64,000 nt of DNA from Streptomyces sp. NBC_00572 (lineage in GTDB: Bacteria; Actinomycetota; Actinomycetes; Streptomycetales; Streptomycetaceae): NCBI RefSeq assembly GCF_026341815.1, contig NZ_JAPENX010000003.1, positions 310,001-374,000 of the forward strand, in the 5' to 3' direction. A program made the translations under genes and the position numbers. Below are positions 1 through 8,201 of the stretch, one piece after another. Positions within the stretch are counted from its first letter, which is position 1. The number at the start of each line of letters is the position of its first letter. The notes under the pieces were generated by a model, which was not told the origin of the DNA, did no database searches, and saw nothing but the letters and a program-made list of their open reading frames with translations.

Positions 1-178
1 TGATCCGGGTGGACGCCTCTCCGGCACCGTTCACCCGGTGGCTCCACCGGGCGCGGGCGAGGTCGGCGGGTGTGAGGGTCAGGACGCCTCCGGGGCCGGC
101 CCGGGGCGACAGCGCGCGGGCGACTGCCGCCGCGCCGCCGTCACCGGGTGCGGCCAGGAGCAGGAGGGTTCCGCTCAC
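1..178 (-). CDS. Partial hypothetical protein (N-terminal 59 residues), coupled to the M6 protease gene
   Basis: A GTG start at 178 opens a frame that runs off the left edge of the window. The GTG overlaps the TGA stop of the upstream M6 metalloprotease gene in a GTGA arrangement, so translation is probably coupled. The visible N-terminus begins SGTLLLLAAPGDGGAAAVA, then a predicted strand-helix alternation and a PADLARARWSHRV stretch. I do not recognise the family from this piece. Codon use matches that of neighbouring genes. Linkage suggests it works with, or matures together with, the protease; that is inference only. Confidence 0.6.
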   Translation of the reverse strand, partial: MSGTLLLLAAPGDGGAAAVARALSPRAGPGGVLTLTPADLARARWSHRVNGAGEASTRI

Positions 179-2022
179 TGCTGGGGGAGGCTGTCGTACG
201 ACCGCTTGGCCTGCGCGTCGCCGGCCTCGACGGCTTCCCGCAGCGTGTCGGCGCCCGGTCCGTACTGCGGTCCGCCGATCAGGTCGGGCCGCAGTTCGGT
301 GCCGATGAACGGCTCGGCGGGGTCGCCCGCGCCGCCGGCCCCGCCCAGGGTCTGCTCCAGCGCGGCGAGCCGGGTCTGCAGGTCCACGATGGCGGCGGCG
401 GTGGGGTCGCCCTCCCCGCCGGTCAGTCGCGTCGTCACGTCCGGAGGGTTGTCCCAGTCGTCCTTGATCTCCTTGTGCGGCGTCTTGTGCTCCCTCCGGT
501 CCTTCAGGTCCTTGTGCTCCTTGAACGGCTCCTTGGTCTTCACCTCCACGTCCTCCTTGTGGTCCTTGAGGTCCTTCAGCTCCTTGGACCGTTCCTTCGC
601 CTCCTTGAACGGTTCCTTGATCTCCTTGCGATCCTTGATCTCCTTGATCGGGGACTTTCCGCAGGAGACCGACACCTCGGCCGTCATGGTGACCGCCGAC
701 GGTGAGATCCGGGTGACGGAGACACAGGAACTGGCGCCCGCGTGAGATTTGGAGTGAGGTGCGCTGGAGGAGGTGAACGTGGTGTTGCCGCTGCTCCCGG
801 GGTACGGATCGCCGTCGTCGCCACGGTTCTGGTTCAGTTCGAGGTTGCGCTTGTTGTCGGCCTGCACCAGGCCGACCTTGTAGCGGTTCTCGTCCCGGTT
901 GTTCGGCTGGTTCTCGTCGATGTGCCAGATCAGCAGCCCGTCTCCCGGAAGCGAGACGTCGTACCCGGTCCGCTGGCGGTTCTCCAGGAGGAAGTACTCG
1001 CTGCCGCCCGCACCGTTCTTCCAGAGCCGGTGGACGGTCTGGCTGGATTTGACGTCCGGGAAGGACTCACTGCCGCCGGCGGTGACGACCTTGGTCGTGG
1101 CCCAGCCTTGGTTGACCTTGCACCAGGCGGACGGGTGCGTGGGGATGTCTCCGCCTCCGCCCCAGGAGCCGGCTCCCATCAGGCACCACGATCCGACGCC
1201 CTCCGAGCTGTCGTCCGTGTCGTAGAGGTCGGGGAAGCCGAAGAGCAGATGTCCGAGTTCGTGCGCGCAGACGCCGATCTTCGCGTCCTCGGAGATGGTC
1301 AGATAGCCGAAGACCTTGGTGCCGTCGGTCGGGTGCACGGTGGGCAGGGTCGACTTGTGCGACCAGATGTGGTTCGGGTTTCCGGTCTCGTCGGCGGCGG
1401 GCCCGGCGTGCACCACGATGAAGGCGTCGACGTAGCCGTTCCCGTCGTTGTCGAACGGCGCGAAGTTCACGCTCGGGTCCGCGGCCTCCACGGCGGACTT
1501 CGCCATGAACGGTGACCGGAACGGCCCGCTGGGCCTGGCGATGCCGTAGTTGCCGGCCGCGTACCAGTCCATGGTCTCGGGCATGCGGTACGGGCCGTGG
1601 ACCTCGCCCACGAGGTCCACCAGGCCGTTCGTGACCTCGCGGTAGTACTCGCGCACGCTGCCGTGCGGCATCGCGCCGAGCGAGAAGAACAGCTTGTCGA
1701 GGTCTCCCGCCGTCTTCGTCATCGGCTTGTCCGAGAAGTCGACCAGGACGACGACCGCCCTGATGGTGCCGCGCAGCGGCGCCCGGTCGGCCGCCGCCGC
1801 GCTGATGGTGGCTCGGGAGGTGCCCGGCGGAAACTCCTCCGGCGGGAAGATCGTTCCGTCGTCGAAGCCCAGGGGTGTGGGCGTGCCCGTGAAACCGAGC
1901 AGGTTCGTGAGCTCGCCCGGAGCACCGCGTACTTGGTCGAGTTCGTCCAGCATGCGTCGGCGCAGTTCCGGGCTGGGGGCGACGGCGCAGAACGAGGAAG
2001 AGACGGCGGCACGGTCGGCCAT
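175..2022 (-). CDS. M6 (immune inhibitor A-type) zinc metalloprotease with Lys/Glu-rich tail
   Basis: 615 residues from the ATG at 2022, which has GGAG five bases upstream; longer starts are possible but lack this site. The zinc motif is H254-E-L-G-H258, followed by LLFGFPDLYD typical of M6 peptidases. An acidic DNDGNGYVD segment before it resembles a Ca-binding loop, and WHIDENQ and a QADN segment are also family-like. Around residues 455-510 lies an unusual run of Lys/Glu/Asp repeats (KEIKDRKEIKEPFKE and similar), then a short probable coiled coil (DLQTRLAALEQTL). M6 proteins are usually secreted, but this N-terminus (MADRAAVSSSF) shows no signal peptide. The following gene overlaps its stop. 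The domain call is secure; substrate and location are unknown. Confidence 0.9.
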   Translation of the reverse strand: MADRAAVSSSFCAVAPSPELRRRMLDELDQVRGAPGELTNLLGFTGTPTPLGFDDGTIFPPEEFPPGTSRATISAAAADRAPLRGTIRAVVVLVDFSDKPMTKTAGDLDKLFFSLGAMPHGSVREYYREVTNGLVDLVGEVHGPYRMPETMDWYAAGNYGIARPSGPFRSPFMAKSAVEAADPSVNFAPFDNDGNGYVDAFIVVHAGPAADETGNPNHIWSHKSTLPTVHPTDGTKVFGYLTISEDAKIGVCAHELGHLLFGFPDLYDTDDSSEGVGSWCLMGAGSWGGGGDIPTHPSAWCKVNQGWATTKVVTAGGSESFPDVKSSQTVHRLWKNGAGGSEYFLLENRQRTGYDVSLPGDGLLIWHIDENQPNNRDENRYKVGLVQADNKRNLELNQNRGDDGDPYPGSSGNTTFTSSSAPHSKSHAGASSCVSVTRISPSAVTMTAEVSVSCGKSPIKEIKDRKEIKEPFKEAKERSKELKDLKDHKEDVEVKTKEPFKEHKDLKDRREHKTPHKEIKDDWDNPPDVTTRLTGGEGDPTAAAIVDLQTRLAALEQTLGGAGGAGDPAEPFIGTELRPDLIGGPQYGPGADTLREAVEAGDAQAKRSYDSLPQQ

Positions 2023-2211
2023 GTCGACTCCATGGAGTGATGACGTGTTGCTTACCGTAGCCAAGGTAGGCCTGGCCGGCTTCGGGTGCGCGCTGGACGA
2101 ACGAGCCATCGACATATGCGCTCTCCTGGGCGGCGCACGCCGCGCACGAGAACGCGCCAATGTGCGCCCTGGCGCCCCCACGCGCCGAGCGAGATCGTCG
2201 AGGGCTACCGC

Positions 2212-2425
2212 TCAGAACGCGCCCGCATGCCAGGCCGTACGGTGCCCGAGACGCAGGCCGAGCTCCGCCATGAACGCGTCCGCGAGCCGCGGCCAGTCGC
2301 AGAACTCGAACGGCAGCGCCCCGCGAGCGCTCTCGCCGAAGCCCTCGCGGCCGTCAAACCTGCTGCCCGGGCCCGGCCGGCGCAGGCCCGCTTCGCCGGC
2401 CGAGGTCGGCCCCGGCTTCGGCCCC
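2212..2425 (-). pseudogene. Gene relic: open, protein-like C-terminus without a start codon
   Basis: Reading leftwards, an open frame ending in TGA at 2212-2214 encodes a well-formed segment (FDGREGFGESARGALPFEF, then CDWPRLADAFMAELGLRL) with normal Streptomyces codon bias. The frame stays open back into the 3' end of the flavin reductase gene but contains no ATG, GTG or TTG before an upstream stop. It therefore looks like the tail of a gene whose 5' part was lost. I do not recognise the family. The remaining bases to 2023 hold only the promoter region of the protease gene. Confidence 0.4.
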
Positions 2426-3019
2426 TCAGCCCTGGTAGGGCACGCGGGCGATCTCCTTGATGCCGCCCAGGGTGCCCCACTCGTTCTTGCCGAGCCTGGT
2501 CAGGGGGCGCATCAGCGCCATCTCGGGGTGGCCGTCGAGCATGACCGACTCGTCGACCGCCGCGTGCACGACCCGGCCGAAGACGACCGTCGAGTCGCCG
2601 ATCCGCAGCGTGCTGTGCAGCTCGCACTCGAGCGCCACCGGCGACCCGGCCACGCGCGGCGGCTTCACCCGCAGGCTCGGCTCGCGCTCGACGCCACAGG
2701 CGTCGAACTCGCTGACCCCGCGCGGGAAGTCCGTCGCCGTCGCGTTGATCTGCTCGAAGAGCCCCTCGGGAGCGAGGTTGACCACGAACTCCCCCGTCTC
2801 CTCCACGTTCCGCAGCGAGTCCTTGCGGCCGACCGACGTGAACTGCACGACCGGCGGCGTGACCGAGGCGATGGTGAAGAAGGAGTGCGGGGCCAGGTTG
2901 TCCGTCCCGTCGGCCGAGGACGTGGAGACCCAGGCGATCGGCCGGGGCACGACGGTGGCGGTGAGCAGCCGGTAGAAGGAGGTGCGGTCGCTCAGTTCGG
3001 GATCGATGTTCACGCGCAT
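2426..3019 (-). CDS. Flavin reductase family protein (FMN-binding split barrel)
   Basis: 197 residues from the ATG at 3019. The sequence follows the flavin-reductase-like FMN-binding split-barrel family: an N-terminal LTATVVPRPIAWVSTSS strand that contacts flavin, LAPHSFFTIASVTPPVVQF in the core, and a later ECELHSTLRIGDSTVVFGRV strand pair. Family members bind FMN and either reduce it with NAD(P)H for a partner monooxygenase or act as oxidoreductases themselves. The gene stands alone, divergent from the SnoaL-like gene across 81 bp, so the shared intergenic region probably holds both promoters. No partner oxygenase is adjacent. Confidence 0.88.
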   Translation of the reverse strand: MRVNIDPELSDRTSFYRLLTATVVPRPIAWVSTSSADGTDNLAPHSFFTIASVTPPVVQFTSVGRKDSLRNVEETGEFVVNLAPEGLFEQINATATDFPRGVSEFDACGVEREPSLRVKPPRVAGSPVALECELHSTLRIGDSTVVFGRVVHAAVDESVMLDGHPEMALMRPLTRLGKNEWGTLGGIKEIARVPYQG

Positions 3020-3100
3020 GCCCGACAGTATGACCGGGTACGGGAAGTCACCGCGCGCACGCCCCTTGGCCCCTGGCGCGGCCTGCCCGACACTGATCCG

Positions 3101-3547
3101 ATGACGCAGCGCGTGGACCTCGCGACCGTGATGGACCGACTCGCCGTCGACGACCTGATCACCGGGTACGCGGCGGCCGTGGACGACGCCGACTGGACCG
3201 CCTACCGGGAGCTGTTCGCCCCGGAGGGCCGGGCCGACTACCGGGGCTCGGGCGGCGTCGAGGGCCCGGCGGCCGAGGTGGCCGACTGGCTCGCCGAGGC
3301 GATGACGCTGTTTCCCGTACGCCAGCACCTCATCGTGAACCGGCGGGTCCTCTTCCGTGACCCCGCCGGCTACCCGCAGACCGGCGACGCGGCGGACATC
3401 CGCGCCGACTACGTCAACCCGATGCGGTTCACGTCCGGCGAGGACTTCGTCTGCGGGGGACGCTACGCGTTCGGGGCGCTGCGGACCGCCGACGGCTGGC
3501 GGCTGAGCTCGGTGGTCGTCGACGAACGGTGGCGCCGACACAACTGA
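3101..3547 (+). CDS. SnoaL-like (NTF2-fold) protein
   Basis: 148 residues from the ATG at 3101. The opening (VMDRLAVDDLITGYAAAVDD, then W..YRELFAPEGRADYRGSGG) is the characteristic first helix and strand of SnoaL_4-type alpha+beta barrels. The C-terminal GRYAFGALRTADGWRLSSVVV is the matching final strands. Such proteins bind small hydrophobic molecules, and some act as hydroxylases, cyclases or dehydratases. No catalytic assignment is possible from sequence alone. It is divergent from the flavin reductase gene. Confidence 0.8.
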   Translation: MTQRVDLATVMDRLAVDDLITGYAAAVDDADWTAYRELFAPEGRADYRGSGGVEGPAAEVADWLAEAMTLFPVRQHLIVNRRVLFRDPAGYPQTGDAADIRADYVNPMRFTSGEDFVCGGRYAFGALRTADGWRLSSVVVDERWRRHN

Positions 3548-3616
3548 GCGGCGCTCCGCCCGAGCCGCGCCGAACCCGGTCACACCCGACACTGAAGGCA
3601 AGGGCGGAGGCATGTC

Positions 3617-5350
3617 ATGCGAATTCCGTTCGTGCACCGGGAGCGGGACCAGGACGGGGACCGGTCCCCGGACGATGAAAGGGACCAGCACCCGGACCAG
3701 GGCGGGGGCCGGACCCCGGACCAGGAGGGGGAGAACCGGCCCCCGGAACACGGCCCCGGCCGGACGGCCCGTGGGCCCGCCCGTCGGCGTGCCTTCGGCC
3801 GCTCCCTCCTCGCCCTCGCCTGCGGCGCGCTGCCCGCGCTCGCCTTTCCCGCCCCCGGACTCTGGTGGTGGGCGTACCTGGCGCTCGTCCCCTGGCTTCT
3901 CCTCATCCGTACGGCTCCGGGCGCGCGCCGTGCCGCCCTGGACGGCTGGCTGGGCGGGATCGGTTTCGTGCTCGCCGTCCATCACTGGCTGCTGCCCAGC
4001 CTGCACGTCTTCCTCCTGCCGATCGCGGCGCTGCTCGGCCTGCTGTGGCTGCCGTGGGGGTGGCTCGTACGGTTCCTGCTCGGTGGTGCGCCGTCGGCGC
4101 TGCGGGCCGGCGTCGCCCTGCTCGCGGTGCCGTCCGGCTGGCTGCTGATCGAGCTGGTCCGTTCCTGGGAGGGTCTGGGCGGCCCGTGGGGGCTGCTCGG
4201 GGCCAGCCAGTGGGAGGTTCCGGCGGCGCTGCGGCTCGCCTCGGTGGGCGGGGTCTGGCTGGTGACGCTGCTCGTGGTGGCGGCGAACACGGCGGTGACG
4301 CTGCTCGTGGCCGCGCCGGGGGCGCGTACGGTCGGGGTCGCGGGGATCGCGGCCTGCGCGCTCGTGGCGGGCACGGTCGCTTGGGGGGTCGGGGCGCCGG
4401 GCGTGACCGGAACGGTGCGGGTGGCCCTCGTACAGCCGGGGGTCTTCGACGGTCCCGACGGGGCGGAGCAGCGGTTCGACCGTGCCGAGGAACTGACCCG
4501 CTCGCTCGTCGGGCAGCACGTCGACCTGGTGGTCTGGGGAGAGAGCGGGGTGGGGGCCGATCCGGCGGGCCGTCCCGACCTCGCCGCCCGGCTCACCGCC
4601 CTGTCGCGGGCGGTCGACGCGCCGCTCCTGGTCAATGTGGACGCCCGCCGGGCCGACCGCCCGGGCATCTTCAAGAGCGCCGTCCTGGTCGGTCCCGAGG
4701 GGCTCACGGGCGAGCGTTACGACAAGATGCGGCTCGTGCCGTTCGGCGAGTACGTGCCGGCACGCGGCGTCCTGGGCTGGGTGGCGTCGTTCGGCAAGGC
4801 CGCCGACGAGGACCGTCGGCGGGGCACCGCACCGGTCGTGATGACACTGCCCGGCACGGGCGACGCCACCACCCCGGCCCTGCGGATCGGCCCGCTGATC
4901 TGCTTCGAGTCCGCCTTCCCCGACATGAGCCGGCACCTTGTCCGGGGCGGTGCCGGGCTCCTGGTCGTCCAGTCGTCGACCAGCACCTTCCAGGAGAGCT
5001 GGGCGCCCGCCCAGCACGCGTCCCTCGCGGCGCTGCGGGCGGCGGAGACCGGGCGCCCCGTCGTCCACGCGACGCTGACCGGGGTCAGCGCGGCGTACGG
5101 CCCCGACGGGCGCCGGATCGGGCCCGTGCTCGGCACGGACGCGAGCGCCGTCGCCGTCCGGGACCTGCCGCTCTCCTCTTCGACGACCGGCTACGTCCGG
5201 TGGGGCGACTGGCCGTTGTACGGGGCGCTCGCCGTGGTGGGCGCGGTGTGCGCCGCCGAGGGCGCGGGCGCGCTCAGGAGGCCTGGGTCAGCGCCTCGCG
5301 CACGACGCGCTCGCACAGCTCGTGGGTCAGCAGGGCGTCGCGCGCGCTGA
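3617..5350 (+). CDS. lnt: Apolipoprotein N-acyltransferase
   Basis: 577 residues. A hydrophilic, Asp/Gly-rich leader of about 55 residues precedes some six to seven membrane segments (residues 60-260). A carbon-nitrogen hydrolase domain follows with the full triad: E309 in VVWGESG, K370 in YDKMRLVPFGEYVP and C429 in LICFES. A final hydrophobic segment lies near residue 545. Lnt transfers the third acyl chain to the N-terminal cysteine of lipoproteins in the membrane; Streptomyces encode Lnt homologues. The 3' end overlaps the convergent Gfo/Idh gene by 77 bp, so the last 25 Arg/Ala-rich residues are read opposite that gene. The start could lie further inside, because the leader is low-complexity. 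Confidence 0.9.
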   Translation: MRIPFVHRERDQDGDRSPDDERDQHPDQGGGRTPDQEGENRPPEHGPGRTARGPARRRAFGRSLLALACGALPALAFPAPGLWWWAYLALVPWLLLIRTAPGARRAALDGWLGGIGFVLAVHHWLLPSLHVFLLPIAALLGLLWLPWGWLVRFLLGGAPSALRAGVALLAVPSGWLLIELVRSWEGLGGPWGLLGASQWEVPAALRLASVGGVWLVTLLVVAANTAVTLLVAAPGARTVGVAGIAACALVAGTVAWGVGAPGVTGTVRVALVQPGVFDGPDGAEQRFDRAEELTRSLVGQHVDLVVWGESGVGADPAGRPDLAARLTALSRAVDAPLLVNVDARRADRPGIFKSAVLVGPEGLTGERYDKMRLVPFGEYVPARGVLGWVASFGKAADEDRRRGTAPVVMTLPGTGDATTPALRIGPLICFESAFPDMSRHLVRGGAGLLVVQSSTSTFQESWAPAQHASLAALRAAETGRPVVHATLTGVSAAYGPDGRRIGPVLGTDASAVAVRDLPLSSSTTGYVRWGDWPLYGALAVVGAVCAAEGAGALRRPGSAPRARRARTARGSAGRRAR

Positions 5351-6179
5351 GCATCCGCCCGTCGCGTACGGCGTCGAGGAAGGCCAGTACGGCCTGCTCG
5401 ATCCCGCGCTGGCGGGCCACCGGCACCCAGTCGCCGCGCTTCCGCAGGGTCGGCTGGCCCTTGTGGTCGACGACGTCGGAGAGGTTGAGGACCTGGCGCT
5501 TGGTGTCCTGCCCCGAGACTTCGAGGATCTCCTCGGTGGAACCGTTCATCCGGTTCATCATGCCGATGGCGGTGAAGCCGTCGCCCGAGAGCTGGAGCAC
5601 GACGTGGTGCATGAGCCCTTCGCGGATCCGGGCGCGCACGTCGACGTGCTCGATGTCGCCGGGGAGCAGGAACCGCAGGGTGTCGACGACGTGGATGAAG
5701 TCGTCGAACACGAGGGTGCGCGGGTCTTCGGGCAGGCCGACGCGGTTCTTCTGCAGGAGGATCAGCTCGCGCGGGTGCTCGACGCACTGGGCGTAGCTGG
5801 GGGCGAGGCGCCGGTTGAAGCCGACGGCGAGGCTGACCGAGCGCTTCTCTGCCAGTTCCACGATCCGCTCGCAGTCGGCGTACTCGTACGCGAGGGGCTT
5901 GTCGACGTACGTGGGGACGCCCGCGTCGATGAGGCGGCCGGCGATCTCGGCGTGGGCGGCGGTCGGCGCGTGGACGAAGGCCGCGTCGAGTCCGGCGGAG
6001 AGCAGCGAGTCGAGGTCGCCGTGGCGCTGCGCGGCGGGCAGGTGGAGGCTGTCGGCGACTCGGTCGAGGGTCGCCCGGGTGCGGGTCTGGAGGTGTACTT
6101 CGACCCCGGGGAGGGTGGCGAGGACCGGAAGGTAGGCCTTCTGCGCGATGTCGCCGAGTCCGATGCAGCCAACCTTCAC
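5274..6179 (-). CDS. Gfo/Idh/MocA family oxidoreductase
   Basis: 301 residues, MKVGCIGLGDIAQKAYLPVL at the N-terminus giving the Rossmann GxGxxA nucleotide-binding turn. FVHAPTAAHAEIA and YVDKPLAYEYADCERIVELA follow, the latter equivalent to the family EKP motif. A C-terminal alpha/beta substrate domain begins near residue 125. Family members oxidise or reduce sugars, inositols or related carbonyls with NAD(P). Here the substrate is unknown and there are no sugar genes nearby. It converges on lnt with a 77-bp overlap. Confidence 0.9.
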   Translation of the reverse strand: MKVGCIGLGDIAQKAYLPVLATLPGVEVHLQTRTRATLDRVADSLHLPAAQRHGDLDSLLSAGLDAAFVHAPTAAHAEIAGRLIDAGVPTYVDKPLAYEYADCERIVELAEKRSVSLAVGFNRRLAPSYAQCVEHPRELILLQKNRVGLPEDPRTLVFDDFIHVVDTLRFLLPGDIEHVDVRARIREGLMHHVVLQLSGDGFTAIGMMNRMNGSTEEILEVSGQDTKRQVLNLSDVVDHKGQPTLRKRGDWVPVARQRGIEQAVLAFLDAVRDGRMLSARDALLTHELCERVVREALTQAS

Positions 6180-6238
6180 GGGGTCTCCCTTGTCGTGTTC
6201 ACCGGCCCTGTACGGGTGGGCCGTTCGCGCTGGTCAGC

Positions 6239-7426
6239 TTACGCGGGCCGGGCCGGGGCCACCGGCGGCCGCCAGTCCGCGATGCCGTCGAAGCCGCGCA
6301 GGACGAGGCCCGGGCCGAAGCGGGAGACGGCGCTGACGAGCGTGGAGCGCAGGGCGACGGCGGGGCGGGCCGAGAGCAGGGTGACGGCTCCGGTGCGGGC
6401 GGCCTTGCGGACGATGGCGGTGGTACGGGGAAGGCGGTCGGCGGTGTACGCGGCGAGCGCGCGGCCCGGGTCGACGTCGTGTGCGGGGCCGGCGTGGTGG
6501 GCGAGGACGACGGCGTCCTCGATGGCCTGGTTCCCGCCCTGGCCGAGGCTCGGCATCATCGCGTGCGCGGCGTCGCCGAGGAGGGCGACCCGGCCCCGGT
6601 GGAAGGCCGGCAGCGGGTCGGGCAGGTGGTGGACGTCGTGGCGGAGGATCTGGCCGGGGTCGACGGCGGCGAGGATCTCGGGGACGGGGTGGTGCCAGTC
6701 GCCGAAGAGGCGCAGGAGTTCGGCCTTCTCGTCGTCGGGCGCCCTGCCGCCGGCGGGTGCGGCGGCCATCGCGTACGCGTAGATCCGGCCGTCCTTGAGG
6801 GGCTGGCTGCCCCACAGGCGTCCGGCGCCCCAGGTCTCGTGCGGTGCGAACGGCCGCTCGGGGGCGGGGACGACGACCCGCCAGGTGGTGCAGCCGGCGT
6901 ACCGCGGGCCGGGGTGCCCGGGGAAGAGGGCGTGCCGCGTCGCGGAACGGATGCCGTCGGCGGCGACGACGAGTTCCGCTTCGATCTCGCCCGCGGGGGT
7001 GGCGAGGCGGGCGGGGCGGTGGTGGTCGCCGGGGTCGACGAGCGTGGCGGCCGCTCCGGTGCGGACGGTCCCGTCGGGGAGGGCCGAGGTGAGGATCTCG
7101 ACGAGGGTGGCCCGGTGGAGGAGGACCAGCGGCCCGCCGAAGCGCGCGGCGGCGGCCTTGGCGTTCGTACGGGCGAGCCAGCGGCCGTCGGGGGCGCGCA
7201 TGCCGCCGTCGCCCTGCCAGGCGGCGAGGGCGCGGACGCGGTCGCCGAGGCCGATGACGTCCAGGGCGCGCTGGGCGTTGGGGGCGAGGCCGATCCCGGC
7301 GCCGACGGGGGCGAGGTCGGCGGCGCGCTCCAGGACGGTGACCTGCCGGCCGCTGCGGTGGAGGGCTACGGCGGCGGTGAGGCCGCCGATGCCGGCTCCG
7401 ACGATGACGGCACGGTGCTGTTCCAT
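6239..7426 (-). CDS. FAD-dependent aromatic-type monooxygenase
   Basis: 395 residues from the ATG at 7426, preceded by GAGGAG. Motifs of group A flavoprotein monooxygenases are all visible: VGAGIGGLTAAVAL (FAD GxGxxG) at about residue 8, a VAADGIRSATR segment equivalent to the DG motif near residue 155, and ALLGDAAHAMMPSLGQGGNQAIEDA (GD motif) near residue 275. The family hydroxylates aromatic or polyketide substrates using NAD(P)H and O2. It is divergent from a TetR gene, and two copies of ACTACA-N2-TGTAGT lie between them, so the TetR protein very probably represses this gene until a ligand appears. Confidence 0.92.
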   Translation of the reverse strand: MEQHRAVIVGAGIGGLTAAVALHRSGRQVTVLERAADLAPVGAGIGLAPNAQRALDVIGLGDRVRALAAWQGDGGMRAPDGRWLARTNAKAAAARFGGPLVLLHRATLVEILTSALPDGTVRTGAAATLVDPGDHHRPARLATPAGEIEAELVVAADGIRSATRHALFPGHPGPRYAGCTTWRVVVPAPERPFAPHETWGAGRLWGSQPLKDGRIYAYAMAAAPAGGRAPDDEKAELLRLFGDWHHPVPEILAAVDPGQILRHDVHHLPDPLPAFHRGRVALLGDAAHAMMPSLGQGGNQAIEDAVVLAHHAGPAHDVDPGRALAAYTADRLPRTTAIVRKAARTGAVTLLSARPAVALRSTLVSAVSRFGPGLVLRGFDGIADWRPPVAPARPA

Positions 7427-7456
7427 GACTGCTCCTCGGATCCCTCGGATCAGGAA

Positions 7457-7504
7457 ACTACAGGTGTAGTGCGTCTGGTGGAACGACCGTACTACAGGTG
7501 TAGT
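7457..7504. promoter_or_regulatory. Two identical palindromic operators between monooxygenase and TetR genes
   Basis: ACTACAGGTGTAGT occurs at 7457-7470 and again at 7491-7504. Each has perfect 6-bp inverted arms (ACTACA/TGTAGT) around GG, and the copies sit 34 bp apart, start to start. They lie in the 101-bp divergent gap, one near each start codon, as expected for a TetR-family repressor controlling itself and its neighbour. Spacing of about three helical turns would put two dimers on the same face. Confidence 0.85.
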
Positions 7505-7527
7505 CGCCTCGGTAGTAGGTTGTCCCC

Positions 7528-8145
7528 ATGACCGCATCCACCGCCGCCTCCCCCTCCCCCCAGGAAGGCCCCGCGTCGCGCGCCGAGCGGATCGGGGACG
7601 CCGCCCTCGACCTCCTCGTGGAGCGCGGCATGCGGGGCCTGACCCACCGCGCGGTGGACGAGCGGGCGGGACTGCCCCAGGGGTCGACGTCGAACCACGC
7701 CCGCACCCGCCAGGCCCTCCTGGAGACGGCCGTACGCCGCCAGGTGGAGCTGGAGTCACGGGTCCTGACCCCGGACGAGATGCCGGGCGCCGGCGACGCG
7801 CCGCCGGACGCCCTCGTGGACGCGCTCTCCCGCGCCCTGCACCGGTACCTCACCGACCACCGCGCGCTGCTCGTCTCCCGCTACGAACTGGCCCTGGAGG
7901 CCACCCGCCGCCCCGAACTCCGCGCCTTCTTCGACTCCGCCGGCTCCGTCTTCCACGGCCCACTGGTCGCGATGATGTCGGCCGCCGGCTCACCGGAGCC
8001 CGAGCGGCACGCGCTCTCCCTCATCGCCTGGAGCGAAGGGCTGATGTTCTCCTGCGCCGCCGGCTCCTTCCATGCGGCGGTGCCGAGCAGAGCGGAACTG
8101 CGCACCGGCTTCGACGAGTTGCTGAGGGGCATGCTCGGGGGCTGA
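7528..8145 (+). CDS. TetR family transcriptional regulator
   Basis: 205 residues with an N-terminal TetR helix-turn-helix (RIGDAALDLLVERGMRGLTH, then RAVDERAGLPQGSTSNHARTRQALL) at residues 18-65 and a ligand-binding C-terminal domain that includes FDSAGSVFHGPLVAMM. The DNA-recognition helix differs from the usual LYYHF wording (STSNHARTR), as seen in the TetR_C_33-like subgroup. Start ATG at 7528 is 23 bp after the nearer ACTACA-N2-TGTAGT operator. It is divergent from the FAD monooxygenase and probably controls it. Confidence 0.92.
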   Translation: MTASTAASPSPQEGPASRAERIGDAALDLLVERGMRGLTHRAVDERAGLPQGSTSNHARTRQALLETAVRRQVELESRVLTPDEMPGAGDAPPDALVDALSRALHRYLTDHRALLVSRYELALEATRRPELRAFFDSAGSVFHGPLVAMMSAAGSPEPERHALSLIAWSEGLMFSCAAGSFHAAVPSRAELRTGFDELLRGMLGG

Positions 8146-8201
8146 ACCGCCCGGGATGCGCGACGGGAAAGCGGTGGCGTGGCCGATGGCCGTGGGGGAC
8201 G

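Noticed and set aside
3020..5068. Long minus-strand extension upstream of the flavin reductase frame
   Set aside because: It runs antisense to the SnoaL-like and lnt genes; the reductase has a clear start at 3019.
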